A stretch of DNA of 64,000 nucleotides from Ulvibacterium sp965248315. Lineage in GTDB: Bacteria > Bacteroidota > Bacteroidia > Flavobacteriales > Flavobacteriaceae. Below, in pieces: positions 52,482 to 59,899 of this stretch. Below the pieces are notes generated by a model that was not told where the DNA came from, searched no databases, and worked only from the letters and a program-made list of their open reading frames with translations. The stretch is from assembly GCF_965248315.1 (NCBI RefSeq), contig NZ_CBDFIX010000002.1, forward strand, positions 2,046,001-2,110,000. Direction: 5' to 3'. The translations under genes and the position numbers were made by a program. How positions within the stretch are numbered: the first letter of the stretch is position 1; the number at the start of each line of letters is the position of its first letter.

Positions 52482-53255
52482 ATGGGAAGATTGCAACTAT
52501 TTGAATTTGAAGATCAAAAGTGGTTTCCGGCATTTTTAAGAAATTATGGCACGGACTTTTTGCAGTTTCTGTCGAACGCAACAAAAATGTACAAACCCAT
52601 TATTCCAGTCATCAAGAAAGGACTTCAAAAAAGCCGAAGCAACCAAATAATAGATCTTGGTTCCGGTGGTGGAGGTGGACTTGTTTGGTTGAATTCGGAA
52701 TTGAAGAAAGACGTGCCAGACCTCAAAATAACGTTGACTGACTTTTATCCAAACATACCAGCTTTCCGATTAACGAAGGAAAAGGCGGATAATTTTGACT
52801 ATGTAAAAACCCCAGTTGATGCCAGGGACGTGCCCGAAGATTTAATAGGATTGCGAACCCAATTCCTATCATTGCACCATTTTAAACCCAATGATGCCAA
52901 ACGCATTCTTCAAAACGCCATCAATACGAACAGTCCAATAGCCATATTTGAAGGACAGGAAAGAAGTTTGCCAAGCATTTTGGCCATGTTGTTTTCGCCC
53001 ATAAGCGTTTTACTTACCACACCCTTTATAAGGCCATTTAAATTCGGACGGATTATTTTCACCTATCTTATTCCCATTGTACCTTTATTTGTGCTTTGGG
53101 ACGGTGTGGTTTCTTCATTGCGGACGTATTCGGTCAAGGAAATGAATGAACTTGTTGAAGATTTGAACGGGACAGAGCATTACAATTGGGAAATAGATAG
53201 GGTGAAATCCGGCCCGGGTGTTATTCTATACCTATTGGGAACTAAAAAAGCGTAA
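52482..53255 (+). CDS. Class I SAM-dependent methyltransferase-like protein
   Basis: From ATG 52482 the product has 257 residues. IIDLGSGGGGGLVWLN is motif I (with four consecutive Gly), followed by LTLTDFYPN-like acidic end of strand 2 (LTDFYP), and VRDVPEDL-like third strand. FLSLHHF replaces the usual post-III loop. The C-terminal hydrophobic stretch (LLFSPISVLLTTPF, FTYLIPIVPLFVLW) is unusual for a soluble methyltransferase and suggests membrane association. A TTG at 52449 is less likely. TetR control fits a detoxification or envelope role. Confidence 0.8.
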   Translation: MGRLQLFEFEDQKWFPAFLRNYGTDFLQFLSNATKMYKPIIPVIKKGLQKSRSNQIIDLGSGGGGGLVWLNSELKKDVPDLKITLTDFYPNIPAFRLTKEKADNFDYVKTPVDARDVPEDLIGLRTQFLSLHHFKPNDAKRILQNAINTNSPIAIFEGQERSLPSILAMLFSPISVLLTTPFIRPFKFGRIIFTYLIPIVPLFVLWDGVVSSLRTYSVKEMNELVEDLNGTEHYNWEIDRVKSGPGVILYLLGTKKA

Positions 53256-53348
53256 GCTGCTTGCCATACCCAAGCGGACGATGAAAACTACCAGGCCACA
53301 CAATCTGGGTCATCCTAAATTTTAGCGCTTTGGCACAAGAATAAACAA

Positions 53349-53398
53349 AAGATTCCCCACTATTGGAATGACGTACATGCGATATAACAGGGAATCTT
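53349..53398. other. Inverted repeat after the methyltransferase gene
   Basis: AAGATTCCC (53349-53357) and GGGAATCTT (53390-53398) are perfect 9-bp arms with a 32-nt loop. No T-run follows, so it is not a clear terminator. Confidence 0.4.
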
Positions 53399-53425
53399 AT
53401 TTCAGGACCAAAAAGAACCATCAAC

Positions 53426-53458
53426 TAAAAAGGCTTCTTTACCGAGGTAAAGAAGCCT
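53426..53458 (-). terminator. Terminator of the TonB-C-like gene
   Basis: A 13-bp perfect stem (53431-53443 with 53446-53458) with a very tight loop is followed on the minus strand by TTTT. It lies about 25 bp past the stop at 53484. Confidence 0.88.
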
Positions 53459-53483
53459 AAACTCATCCGGAATATCGGTAGCC

Positions 53484-54008
53484 CTAGCAACCCGTTGGCC
53501 CCAAAGGAACTACCTGTTCCTGATCCACTTTTTCACCTTTGGCATTTTCGGCCGGTTCCCATTTCCCCGGTGCTTTTAGAATAAGGTCGATCATTCTGTA
53601 ATCTATGGCAAAGTAACCCGAAGTGCCATCCAGTTTAACATTTTCGATAGTCCCATTTTTGGTCACGGTAAACACCAACTTAAAAGGTTGTAGTTTATCC
53701 ATTTCCTGGCCGGCACGGACTTCTTTACTATTTTCTTCGAGGTATTTCATAAGCGCATCCATACCGCCTTCGTATGTCGGTTCCTTTACGGGTTCAACGG
53801 GAAGGTACGGCCCCCAATGGCTAGTTTCCCAAGCTGGGCCCGTAGCATTGCAAAAGCTACCCCCTGTTACCGGCTTGTTGATGACATTGGCCCCGGTAAC
53901 CGATGTGGCTACCCTATCGGTTTCGGAATCGTTTCCCTCCATAAAACCAAAGGCCTGTGCCCCAAAAGCGGCAAGTGCCACGCAGAAAATGATACTGTTC
54001 TTTCTCAT
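53484..54008 (-). CDS. Secreted TonB-C-terminal-domain-like protein
   Basis: The 174-residue protein has a signal peptide (ending near AQAFG) and no later membrane segment. The last 75 residues look like a TonB C-terminal domain (FKLVFTVTKNGTIENVKLDG, APGKWEPAENAKGEKV, each shown up to 20 residues). It is thus a soluble periplasmic relative of the energy-transducer domain, not a full TonB. Two Cys are present (N-terminal part and final residue). The gene is divergent from the winged-helix regulator and carries five phased GTAAA repeats upstream. Confidence 0.78.
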   Translation of the reverse strand: MRKNSIIFCVALAAFGAQAFGFMEGNDSETDRVATSVTGANVINKPVTGGSFCNATGPAWETSHWGPYLPVEPVKEPTYEGGMDALMKYLEENSKEVRAGQEMDKLQPFKLVFTVTKNGTIENVKLDGTSGYFAIDYRMIDLILKAPGKWEPAENAKGEKVDQEQVVPLGPTGC

Positions 54009-54038
54009 ATCAGAATTGATTTAAAGATTAATTACTGT

Positions 54039-54046
54039 CAAATCTA
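54039..54046 (-). promoter_or_regulatory. Promoter -7 box of the TonB-C-like gene
   Basis: The minus strand reads TAGATTTG, an exact TAnnTTTG. The expected start near 54034 leaves a leader of about 26 nt. A GGGG/CCCC pair (54049-54060) lies in the spacer. Confidence 0.55.
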
Positions 54047-54068
54047 ACGGGGACAGCCCCTTCATCAG

Positions 54069-54115
54069 GTAAATCCAATGTAAAATGATGTAAATTTTGT
54101 GTAAAACGAGGTAAA
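54069..54115 (+). promoter_or_regulatory. Five phased GTAAA repeats, probable winged-helix regulator array
   Basis: GTAAA begins at 54069, 54080, 54090, 54101 and 54111, spacings 11, 10, 11 and 10 bp, i.e. on one face of the helix. OmpR/PhoB-type winged-helix proteins bind tandem direct repeats of this kind. The array sits about 35-80 bp upstream of the predicted start of the TonB-C-like gene, an activator position, and directly upstream of the regulator's own promoter. Confidence 0.7.
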
Positions 54116-54131
54116 CTTTTATAGATATAAA

Positions 54132-54139
54132 TAGTTTTG
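54132..54139 (+). promoter_or_regulatory. Promoter -7 box of the regulator gene
   Basis: TAGTTTTG is an exact TAnnTTTG. Only 4 bp separate it from the ATG at 54144, so the transcript would be almost or entirely leaderless. Confidence 0.5.
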
Positions 54140-54143
54140 TAAC

Positions 54144-55049
54144 ATGGGCCAAAGACCGTTTAAAACAACGCTGTTCACTTTCGTTTGCCTCCTGCTTTTT
54201 GTCACAAGGAGCAAGGCTCAATTTATGCAGGACGAAAGGCACTTGGAAGTGGCATTGCGCATGATCGGACATCAGGTCTTGCTCAGTTCGGGCGATAGTA
54301 TCTCCCGGATATTGCCGATTAGAAAGGAAGAGGATGGCCGCTATCGCATTCAATTCGAGTCCGAATTTGAATTCTCCCCGGAAGAATTGGTCACTACGAT
54401 TAATGAAGTGGTCCACGAAACCCGTATGTCTACCCATTTTATCGTAGAGGTGGAGCAGTGCGAAACCGGTGAGGTGGTCTATAGTTACGAAATGAACCTT
54501 TTGGAACACAAGGACCTGATTCCCTGTAAGGCCAGAAGGCTACCCAAATCCTGTTATCAGCTCTTCTTCACTTTGCTGGATTTCGGTGAACCCCTGGTGG
54601 CATCGCAAGACGTTGCCCAAGCACCTTCCAATGGATGGTTGTCCAAAGCAGGTCCCGTAACCTATTCCATACTATCCGTACTGCTCGTTGTTCTGCTTGG
54701 TACCTTTGTTTTTCTATGGAGGAGAAGACATAATTCCAGGGTAGATCCGAATGTAATCTCCTTGGGGGAATACCAATTCGACAAACGGAATACGGAACTT
54801 GTATTGGGAAATCAAAGAACAGAGTTAACGGGCAAAGAAGCTGATCTACTTCTTTTATTGTACAAAACGGTCAACACCAGTGTGGCACGAGAGGTAATCC
54901 TAAACAAGGTCTGGGGCGACCAAGGCGATTATGTGGGCCGGACGCTGGATGTTTTCATATCGAAATTGCGAAAGAAATTCGAAGCCGATCCAAGGGTGAA
55001 AATTGTAAACATTCGTGGGGTGGGGTATAAGCTTGTGATAGGGGTTTAG
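54144..55049 (+). CDS. Membrane-anchored OmpR/PhoB-type winged-helix regulator with exported N-terminus
   Basis: The 301-residue protein has an N-terminal signal peptide (ending near SKAQ), a predicted periplasmic domain (about residues 27-175, with four Cys), one membrane helix (about 176-192, ILSVLLVVLLGTFVFLW) followed by RRRHNSR, and a C-terminal Trans_reg_C winged helix (about 205-301: LGEYQFDKRNTEL, ELTGKEADLLLLL, VGRTLDVFISKLRKKFE, IRGVGYKL). Unlike ToxR or CadC, the DNA-binding domain is C-terminal. This is a one-component transmembrane sensor. It faces the TonB-C-like gene across the GTAAA array. Confidence 0.88.
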   Translation: MGQRPFKTTLFTFVCLLLFVTRSKAQFMQDERHLEVALRMIGHQVLLSSGDSISRILPIRKEEDGRYRIQFESEFEFSPEELVTTINEVVHETRMSTHFIVEVEQCETGEVVYSYEMNLLEHKDLIPCKARRLPKSCYQLFFTLLDFGEPLVASQDVAQAPSNGWLSKAGPVTYSILSVLLVVLLGTFVFLWRRRHNSRVDPNVISLGEYQFDKRNTELVLGNQRTELTGKEADLLLLLYKTVNTSVAREVILNKVWGDQGDYVGRTLDVFISKLRKKFEADPRVKIVNIRGVGYKLVIGV

Positions 55050-55167
55050 AGGTTACTGGCCGAGTCGGGTCGATTTTTCGGAGGTAATGTTCGTTGCTTT
55101 TAGAATAGTTATTGAGTAATGATTTATGCTCCTTATAATCCCGATGCTGTCTTGGGTCTTTTTTTGA

Positions 55168-55305
55168 GCGTTAAAATTTGTTTTTAGTAAATCGAAAGAA
55201 ACGAAAGACAATTTGGGAATTTCAGCGGTTTATGGATTTACCTACACCGCACTTTATACAGGTTGGATTTTTGGAATTATCTACATTGCGGAAATACTAA
55301 AATAA
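55168..55305 (+). pseudogene. C-terminal remnant of a small membrane protein gene
   Basis: An open frame of 45 codons without a good start codon ends at TAA 55305. It reads as a hydrophobic, aromatic C-terminus (SAVYGFTYTALYTGW, then IFGIIYIAEILK). It begins just after a stop codon at 55165. The rest of the 55050-55657 interval has no gene but contains repeat copy C at 55500. The remnant supports past gene loss here. Confidence 0.35.
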
Positions 55306-55499
55306 GGCCCAACACAGCGGCCTCACGGTTCGTGGGTGATTGCCACAGACACCTTGTTTTTAAGCGATTGACGACCCTGACTTTGGGCTATGAGCTATTA
55401 CACCACTAATCCCTACAGATCGATCCCGTGGAATCCTTAGAGTCGGAATGCGCGCATTTCGCTGGGCATTTCCATAAAAAATTGTCATACTTTGCTTAT

Positions 55500-55609
55500 G
55501 CGTAATGCAAGGTGTAGGTGCGCCGGTTAGCGCAATCGACTAAAAATATCATATTGGTAAGGGCGGGATATACAATTTCTGTTCATATACAATTGCTGTA
55601 CAGCATCTT
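55500..55609 (+). repeat. Diverged ~105-bp intergenic repeat, copy C
   Basis: TGCGC (55519-55523) pairs with GCGCA (55530-55534) around a 6-nt loop, the same place as the stem of copy B but with different bases (compensated). The second part, with ATATTGGTAAGG, matches the ATTCGTAAGG of copy B. The copy lies between the membrane-protein remnant and an AraC gene. Confidence 0.65.
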
Positions 55610-55657
55610 GACTCGAACCAAATTAACATTTATCTGCACTAAATCTACCATTTTCCA

Positions 55658-56542
55658 ATGAATAGCTTTTTTAACTTTGAAAGAGTTATGATTATCAATC
55701 ACCAACATTTTGATTTCAACGGAAAAGTAGTCTTGGAACGAGTAAAGTACAATGCCCCCTTGACCACTAACCGAAATATGCAAGATGAGGCTTGCTTGCT
55801 TTACAACATAATGGGAAAGTTTGATTTATATAGTCCCATTGACAAAGAGACGATACGTAGCCGGGAATGTGTGATAATGAAATGTGGACAATATTTTACT
55901 TCAGCTCCTAAATCCAATAAAAGGGAATCTTCTGAGGTAATAGCAATTCATTTTTATCCTGAGTTGATCAAATTGGCCTTTAAGGAAGGCCTTCCGAAAT
56001 TTTTACAAATAAATGGCAACAATAAGAGACAAAACGCTATAAGTAGAATAAGTGTCGATGCTATCATTAACAATTATATTGACGGACTATTGCTTCTCTT
56101 CGAAACCCCTACACTAGTTACCGAGGACCTCATTATCCACAAAGTCAAGGAGATTATACTCATTTTGCATAATACGGATTCTGAAGAGGCCGAGAAGATT
56201 AAGGAGATCATATCCGACGTTTTCAACCCAAATCAAGCCTCTTTTAAAGAAATCATCGAGGCACATTGTTATAACTCAATTACTATCGAACAATTGGCTT
56301 ATCTATGTAATATGAGTATTTCAACTTTTAAGAGAAGGTTCTCTGAAAACTTTGGAAAGACACCGGCCAGATATATTCGCCAGAAAAAAATGAACAAAGC
56401 TGCCCAATTGCTTAGAAACACAAACGAATCTGTTGCCTCCATTTGCTATGAAGTTGGGTTTTCGGACACTTCTAATTTCGTAAAAGCATTTACATCTCAA
56501 TTTAAAACTACGCCTAGTAAGTTCAGAAAGCAATCCCAGTAA
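55658..56542 (+). CDS. AraC-family transcriptional regulator
   Basis: The 294-residue protein has an N-terminal beta-rich sensor part and a C-terminal double HTH (NSITIEQLAYLCNMSISTFKRR, shown in part; SVASICYEVGFSDTSNFVKAF). An internal ATG at 55688 (MIINHQ) is a possible alternative start. It is followed by two SRPBCC genes on the same strand, 108 bp and 40 bp apart, probably its targets. Confidence 0.88.
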   Translation: MNSFFNFERVMIINHQHFDFNGKVVLERVKYNAPLTTNRNMQDEACLLYNIMGKFDLYSPIDKETIRSRECVIMKCGQYFTSAPKSNKRESSEVIAIHFYPELIKLAFKEGLPKFLQINGNNKRQNAISRISVDAIINNYIDGLLLLFETPTLVTEDLIIHKVKEIILILHNTDSEEAEKIKEIISDVFNPNQASFKEIIEAHCYNSITIEQLAYLCNMSISTFKRRFSENFGKTPARYIRQKKMNKAAQLLRNTNESVASICYEVGFSDTSNFVKAFTSQFKTTPSKFRKQSQ

Positions 56543-56650
56543 AAATTTCTTGTAAACGTTTTTAGAGCCGGATCCACCATTTTCTGAACGGTTTTCCCGA
56601 TTAAATTCTACCTCATTGATCGAAATTTGCATTAACCAAAATACAATGCA

Positions 56651-57148
56651 ATGGAAATAAAGCGTAAAATATTGGTCAACAGACCTATGATGGAATGTTG
56701 GGAAGTTTTAGGAAATCAATATAGTCAAATCCATAAATGGGCATCTCCTGTAAATCATTCGGAAGGAGACAATAAGCAAGGGTTAAATGGCGCAACCTGT
56801 GATGTTAGAGGGTGTAACGTAGACGGAATGGGAAATATCTCAGAAAAATTACTGGAATTTGACCCTCTAAACCACTTCCTTTCTTATGAAATAATAACAG
56901 GGTTGCCAAGTATGATGAAATCGGGTAAAAACAGTTGGAAGTTAAGGTCAAAGCATGGGGATCAAACAGAGTTGGAAATGCTGGCTCATATTGAACCCAA
57001 AGGAATCATTGGAAATTTGATGAAACCAATGATAAAACTGCAGTTTAATAAAATGGCTAAAACTCTGGTTGAAGACTTCAAATATTATGTGGAGAACAAT
57101 CAACCCCATCCAAGAAAGGTTAAAGCAGCGGAAAAATATGCCGCTTAA
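56651..57148 (+). CDS. SRPBCC-family protein (cytoplasmic)
   Basis: The 165-residue protein matches the polyketide-cyclase/START-like fold: RKILVNRPMMECWEVLGN, GATCDVRGCNVDGMGNISEKL, PSMMKSGKNSWKLRS and a long C-terminal helix (FNKMAKTLVEDFKYYVEN). It forms a hydrophobic cavity for small lipophilic ligands. The neighbour at 57189 has the same fold but is exported. Confidence 0.78.
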   Translation: MEIKRKILVNRPMMECWEVLGNQYSQIHKWASPVNHSEGDNKQGLNGATCDVRGCNVDGMGNISEKLLEFDPLNHFLSYEIITGLPSMMKSGKNSWKLRSKHGDQTELEMLAHIEPKGIIGNLMKPMIKLQFNKMAKTLVEDFKYYVENNQPHPRKVKAAEKYAA

Positions 57149-57188
57149 AAACTATCAAATCAATGCATTACACAAAAAATAAAGAAAA

Positions 57189-57788
57189 ATGATACAAAAA
57201 GGAGTCCTAAGTTTAATTACAGCGATACTATTTTCACAAGTAGTTTTGGCCCAAGAAAGGCAAAAGAAAACCCAACACTTTGTGGTTTCACACATCATAA
57301 ATGCACCTGCCGACAAAGTATGGAAAGTAGTTGGTGAAGATTATGGCGCAGTAGCGTATTCCCATCCTAAAATTTTGAGTTCCAATTACGTGAATGGCTC
57401 TTTAAAGGCAGGAGAAGGTGCAGAAAGGGTTTGCAATTTTAATGAAAAAGGAACAAAGTATATCAAAGAGAAAATGATAAACTATGACCCCGAGAATTAT
57501 ACATTTAAGAATGTAGCCTATCAAGCTGGAAAATTTCCCGTGAATCCAGATTACACCTTTGCGGTTTATAAAATTGAAGAAATTGACGACAATACGTCGA
57601 GGTTTGTGTTCGATATGACATTTAGAACAAAACCGGCCTTTATGGGTGGGATAGCCAAAGGAAGCTTTAAGAGATTAATTGCTGATTATGCTATAGCAAT
57701 TGAACATTACGTCAATACTGGTGAGAAAGTAACGAGGGATAATTTCAAAGATGTTAAAAAACAATACAAGCGAAAATCCAAAACATAA
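57189..57788 (+). CDS. SRPBCC-family protein (exported)
   Basis: A 199-residue protein with a signal peptide ending near VVLAQ and an SRPBCC fold (VSHIINAPADKVWKVVGEDYG, cut; GAERVCNFNEKG; YKIEEIDDNTSRFVFDMTF) and a basic tail. It resembles its upstream neighbour in fold but little in sequence. The pair may handle one ligand on both sides of the inner membrane (inference). An 11-bp inverted repeat follows it. Confidence 0.75.
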   Translation: MIQKGVLSLITAILFSQVVLAQERQKKTQHFVVSHIINAPADKVWKVVGEDYGAVAYSHPKILSSNYVNGSLKAGEGAERVCNFNEKGTKYIKEKMINYDPENYTFKNVAYQAGKFPVNPDYTFAVYKIEEIDDNTSRFVFDMTFRTKPAFMGGIAKGSFKRLIADYAIAIEHYVNTGEKVTRDNFKDVKKQYKRKSKT

Positions 57789-57834
57789 CTGGCGGTTCTG
57801 ATCACAATCATACATTACATAGCAAACTGTATAG

Positions 57835-57873
57835 GCAATAGCGGTTTGGATGCAAAACTCATACCGCTATTGC
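57835..57873. terminator. Hairpin between convergent SRPBCC and S41 genes
   Basis: GCAATAGCGGT (57835-57845) and ACCGCTATTGC (57863-57873) are perfect 11-bp arms, loop 17 nt. No strong T-run follows on either strand, so termination is uncertain. It shares ATAGCGGTTTGG with the terminator at 22271. Confidence 0.5.
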
Positions 57874-57914
57874 TCATAAACTAGCCCTTTGTCCGCCACG
57901 GGGCAAAGCCACAT

Positions 57915-59249
57915 TTACTTTCCCGTCCTGGCATTCTGATCCGTTCGTCCACTGTCATAGAGCCCCTTTAGTCCCGTAACTTTTCCATTTTCCTCCAACA
58001 TTTCAATACGAAATGCAGGGACTTCCGCTATCCGAAATTTGTTTTGGGACATGGGGATAAGTGGGTACTCCGTGTTTCCCTCCCTTTGATAATAGAGCGT
58101 ACCGTCCTTGAAATGAATCTTTCGGGGACCATAGTTGCCGGCATAGGATTTAAGTGTTTTTTGATTCAAGGTAACAGGTTCCATTTGGGATTGTATACCT
58201 TCTAGGGCCCATTGGAGGAAAAAAGTGCCCTCTTTCCCCCCATTCTTTTTTAACAGCATCTCCAAGGCCTTAAGCTTGGCGGTTTCCAGGGCATCTTCGG
58301 CCGGAACCTTAATATGGGGTTCTACTCCGGTACCTTCCCAGTTGGTCTCGGTAATGGGGTTAATGGCCCTCCCGTCCGGGACAAATAGGGCAAATCGATC
58401 CGTGGCAATTTGTGTTCCCCCGGGATGTGCGCCACCCCCGGTAACCTCCCCGATCAAAGTAGCACGCTCCAGGTTACGAAGGTTGTAGCTAAACTCCTCG
58501 GCCGCGGAGAACGTACTGCTACTGGTCAATACGTAAACCGGTACGTCCGGTCTGCGTTTTCCAGGTACATAGGGCAGTGTCCAGGTCTGTGTCCGTTCAT
58601 CATTGGCCCTATTGTAAAAATTGTTGAGATGCACCCTTTCCGGCCCGTATAAATAACTGGTGATCAGCTGGATCATGGCCGGACTCCCGCCTCCGTTTCG
58701 ACGAAGGTCAATGATCAGGGCATCTGTATTGCTCAAAAAGTTCATGGTCGCTGCGGCCGCCGCACCGGCCTCTTCGTCTACACCAAAAAAACCGGTGAGG
58801 TTCAGATAACCGATGTTTCCGTCCAGAATCTTTGCTTCCCGAAACCCGTAGTTGGAGCGTCTGTTGTTGCGTAGACGGCGTTCCGCCAGGGCAATGCTAT
58901 CCGCTGCCGAAAGTTCGGCGTTTCGTCTTCGGGCAATACCTTCCGGATCAAATCGTACCCTCAGGTGCAGATCCTTACTGACGGATTGGATATCCTCGGT
59001 AAGCTTTTGGGCAAACTCTTGAGCTTCCTTAATCCCGTCATATTTGTTGTCTTGAAGCTGGGTTCTGAGAAAATCGGTCATTTTAAGGGCTACTTCCGGA
59101 AAAACATAACTGGATTCCAAAATCGTGGAAATGGAATCGATGACCTGCGTTTTTTCTTGTACTGACACTTCGCTGTTGTCGTTTTGAGCGTTGCAGGTAA
59201 TGACTATTCCCAATAGGAATAGTGCAAAGAGGGTTTTGATTTGTTTCAT
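57915..59249 (-). CDS. S41-family peptidase (IRBP-like), exported
   Basis: From ATG 59249 the 444-residue protein has a signal peptide (VITCNAQ) and an S41 domain. GNIGYLNLTGFFG and DALIIDLRRNGGGSPAM are the PDZ-less core, LTSSSTFSAAEEFSYNLRN carries the nucleophile Ser before AAE, and GEVTGGGAHPGG follows. The C-terminal ~110 residues form a beta domain (YAGNYGPRKIHFKDGTLYYQ). It is translationally coupled (ATGA) to the MarR gene upstream, which suggests regulation by the same operator. The physiological target is unknown. Confidence 0.88.
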   Translation of the reverse strand: MKQIKTLFALFLLGIVITCNAQNDNSEVSVQEKTQVIDSISTILESSYVFPEVALKMTDFLRTQLQDNKYDGIKEAQEFAQKLTEDIQSVSKDLHLRVRFDPEGIARRRNAELSAADSIALAERRLRNNRRSNYGFREAKILDGNIGYLNLTGFFGVDEEAGAAAAATMNFLSNTDALIIDLRRNGGGSPAMIQLITSYLYGPERVHLNNFYNRANDERTQTWTLPYVPGKRRPDVPVYVLTSSSTFSAAEEFSYNLRNLERATLIGEVTGGGAHPGGTQIATDRFALFVPDGRAINPITETNWEGTGVEPHIKVPAEDALETAKLKALEMLLKKNGGKEGTFFLQWALEGIQSQMEPVTLNQKTLKSYAGNYGPRKIHFKDGTLYYQREGNTEYPLIPMSQNKFRIAEVPAFRIEMLEENGKVTGLKGLYDSGRTDQNARTGK

Positions 59250-59710
59250 GATTGTTTCGATTTTTGATTTGTATTTTGACAATTTTCGGTGATGCGTTGT
59301 AATAGATTTCGTAGCGTAGCTACTTCGTTGGCATTAAGACCTTCAAGGGCGGTAGCCCTGTTTTGCATGATAATAGGTATGGATTCCTGTTGTGCCTTTT
59401 TTCCCATCGGGGTGAGTTGCAAGGTATAGCGGCGACGATCGTCCGGATGCGGGAATCTTTCAATAAAACCCTTGGTTACCAGAAGGTCTATCATCCGTGT
59501 AATGGAGGCATGGTCCTTGAATACCCGCTCGGCGATTTCCCGTTGTGTTAACTTGGGATTGTCATGCAGGGTTTTTAGGATCAGCCATTGATCTATGGTC
59601 AGATCCTGGTTCAAGGTGTTCAAATTACGTTGGGCAAATTGCCGGTAGGATTTAATGGTTTTTTCCATCACGTAAAAAAGCACGTTTTCTAATCGGGGTG
59701 AAGAATCCAT
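59246..59710 (-). CDS. MarR-family transcriptional regulator
   Basis: From ATG 59710 the protein has 154 residues. The winged helix is clear: LTQREIAERVFKDHASITRMIDLLVTKGFI (about residues 53-82) with DDRRRYTLQLT in the wing. An ATG at 59719 is possible but would be leaderless relative to the -7 box. A perfect 24-bp palindrome overlies the promoter, so it probably represses itself and the coupled S41 gene. Upstream in-frame codons to 59755 lie within the promoter and are not coding. Confidence 0.9.
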   Translation of the reverse strand: MDSSPRLENVLFYVMEKTIKSYRQFAQRNLNTLNQDLTIDQWLILKTLHDNPKLTQREIAERVFKDHASITRMIDLLVTKGFIERFPHPDDRRRYTLQLTPMGKKAQQESIPIIMQNRATALEGLNANEVATLRNLLQRITENCQNTNQKSKQS

Positions 59711-59724
59711 ATTTTTCATTGATA

Positions 59725-59751
59725 CAAATATAATTGATATATCAATTATAT
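59725..59751 (-). promoter_or_regulatory. MarR promoter with overlapping 24-bp palindrome
   Basis: The minus strand has TATATTTG at 59732-59725 (exact TAnnTTTG). A perfect palindrome from 59728 to 59751, core TTGATATATCAA (59734-59745), overlaps this box and the spacer. MarR-type operators have this size and symmetry; binding would block the polymerase. Confidence 0.78.
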
Positions 59752-59841
59752 ACAAAATTTTTACTTCAGAGCATGTAGGAATGTATTATTTTTAACCAGT
59801 TCCTTTTCACGGCCCAATTCATTTAGATTGACTAAAACCTA

Positions 59842-59857
59842 TGGATAACGTTATCCA
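59842..59857. promoter_or_regulatory. LacI-type 16-bp palindrome upstream of the hydrolase gene
   Basis: TGGATAACGTTATCCA is a perfect 16-bp palindrome with central CG, the style of LacI-family operators. It lies 43 bp before the ATG at 59900. No LacI gene is present in the window. Confidence 0.6.
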
Positions 59858-59899
59858 GATGGTAGTACAGAAATTATGTGCCACATTTTATAAATAAAG

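Noticed and set aside
53242..53424. Small minus-strand frame after the methyltransferase gene
   Set aside because: It has irregular composition, overlaps an inverted repeat and lacks a start signal.
59711..59755. N-terminal extension of the MarR frame
   Set aside because: It lies inside the promoter and palindrome, so it cannot be translated from that transcript; the ATG at 59710 is preferred.
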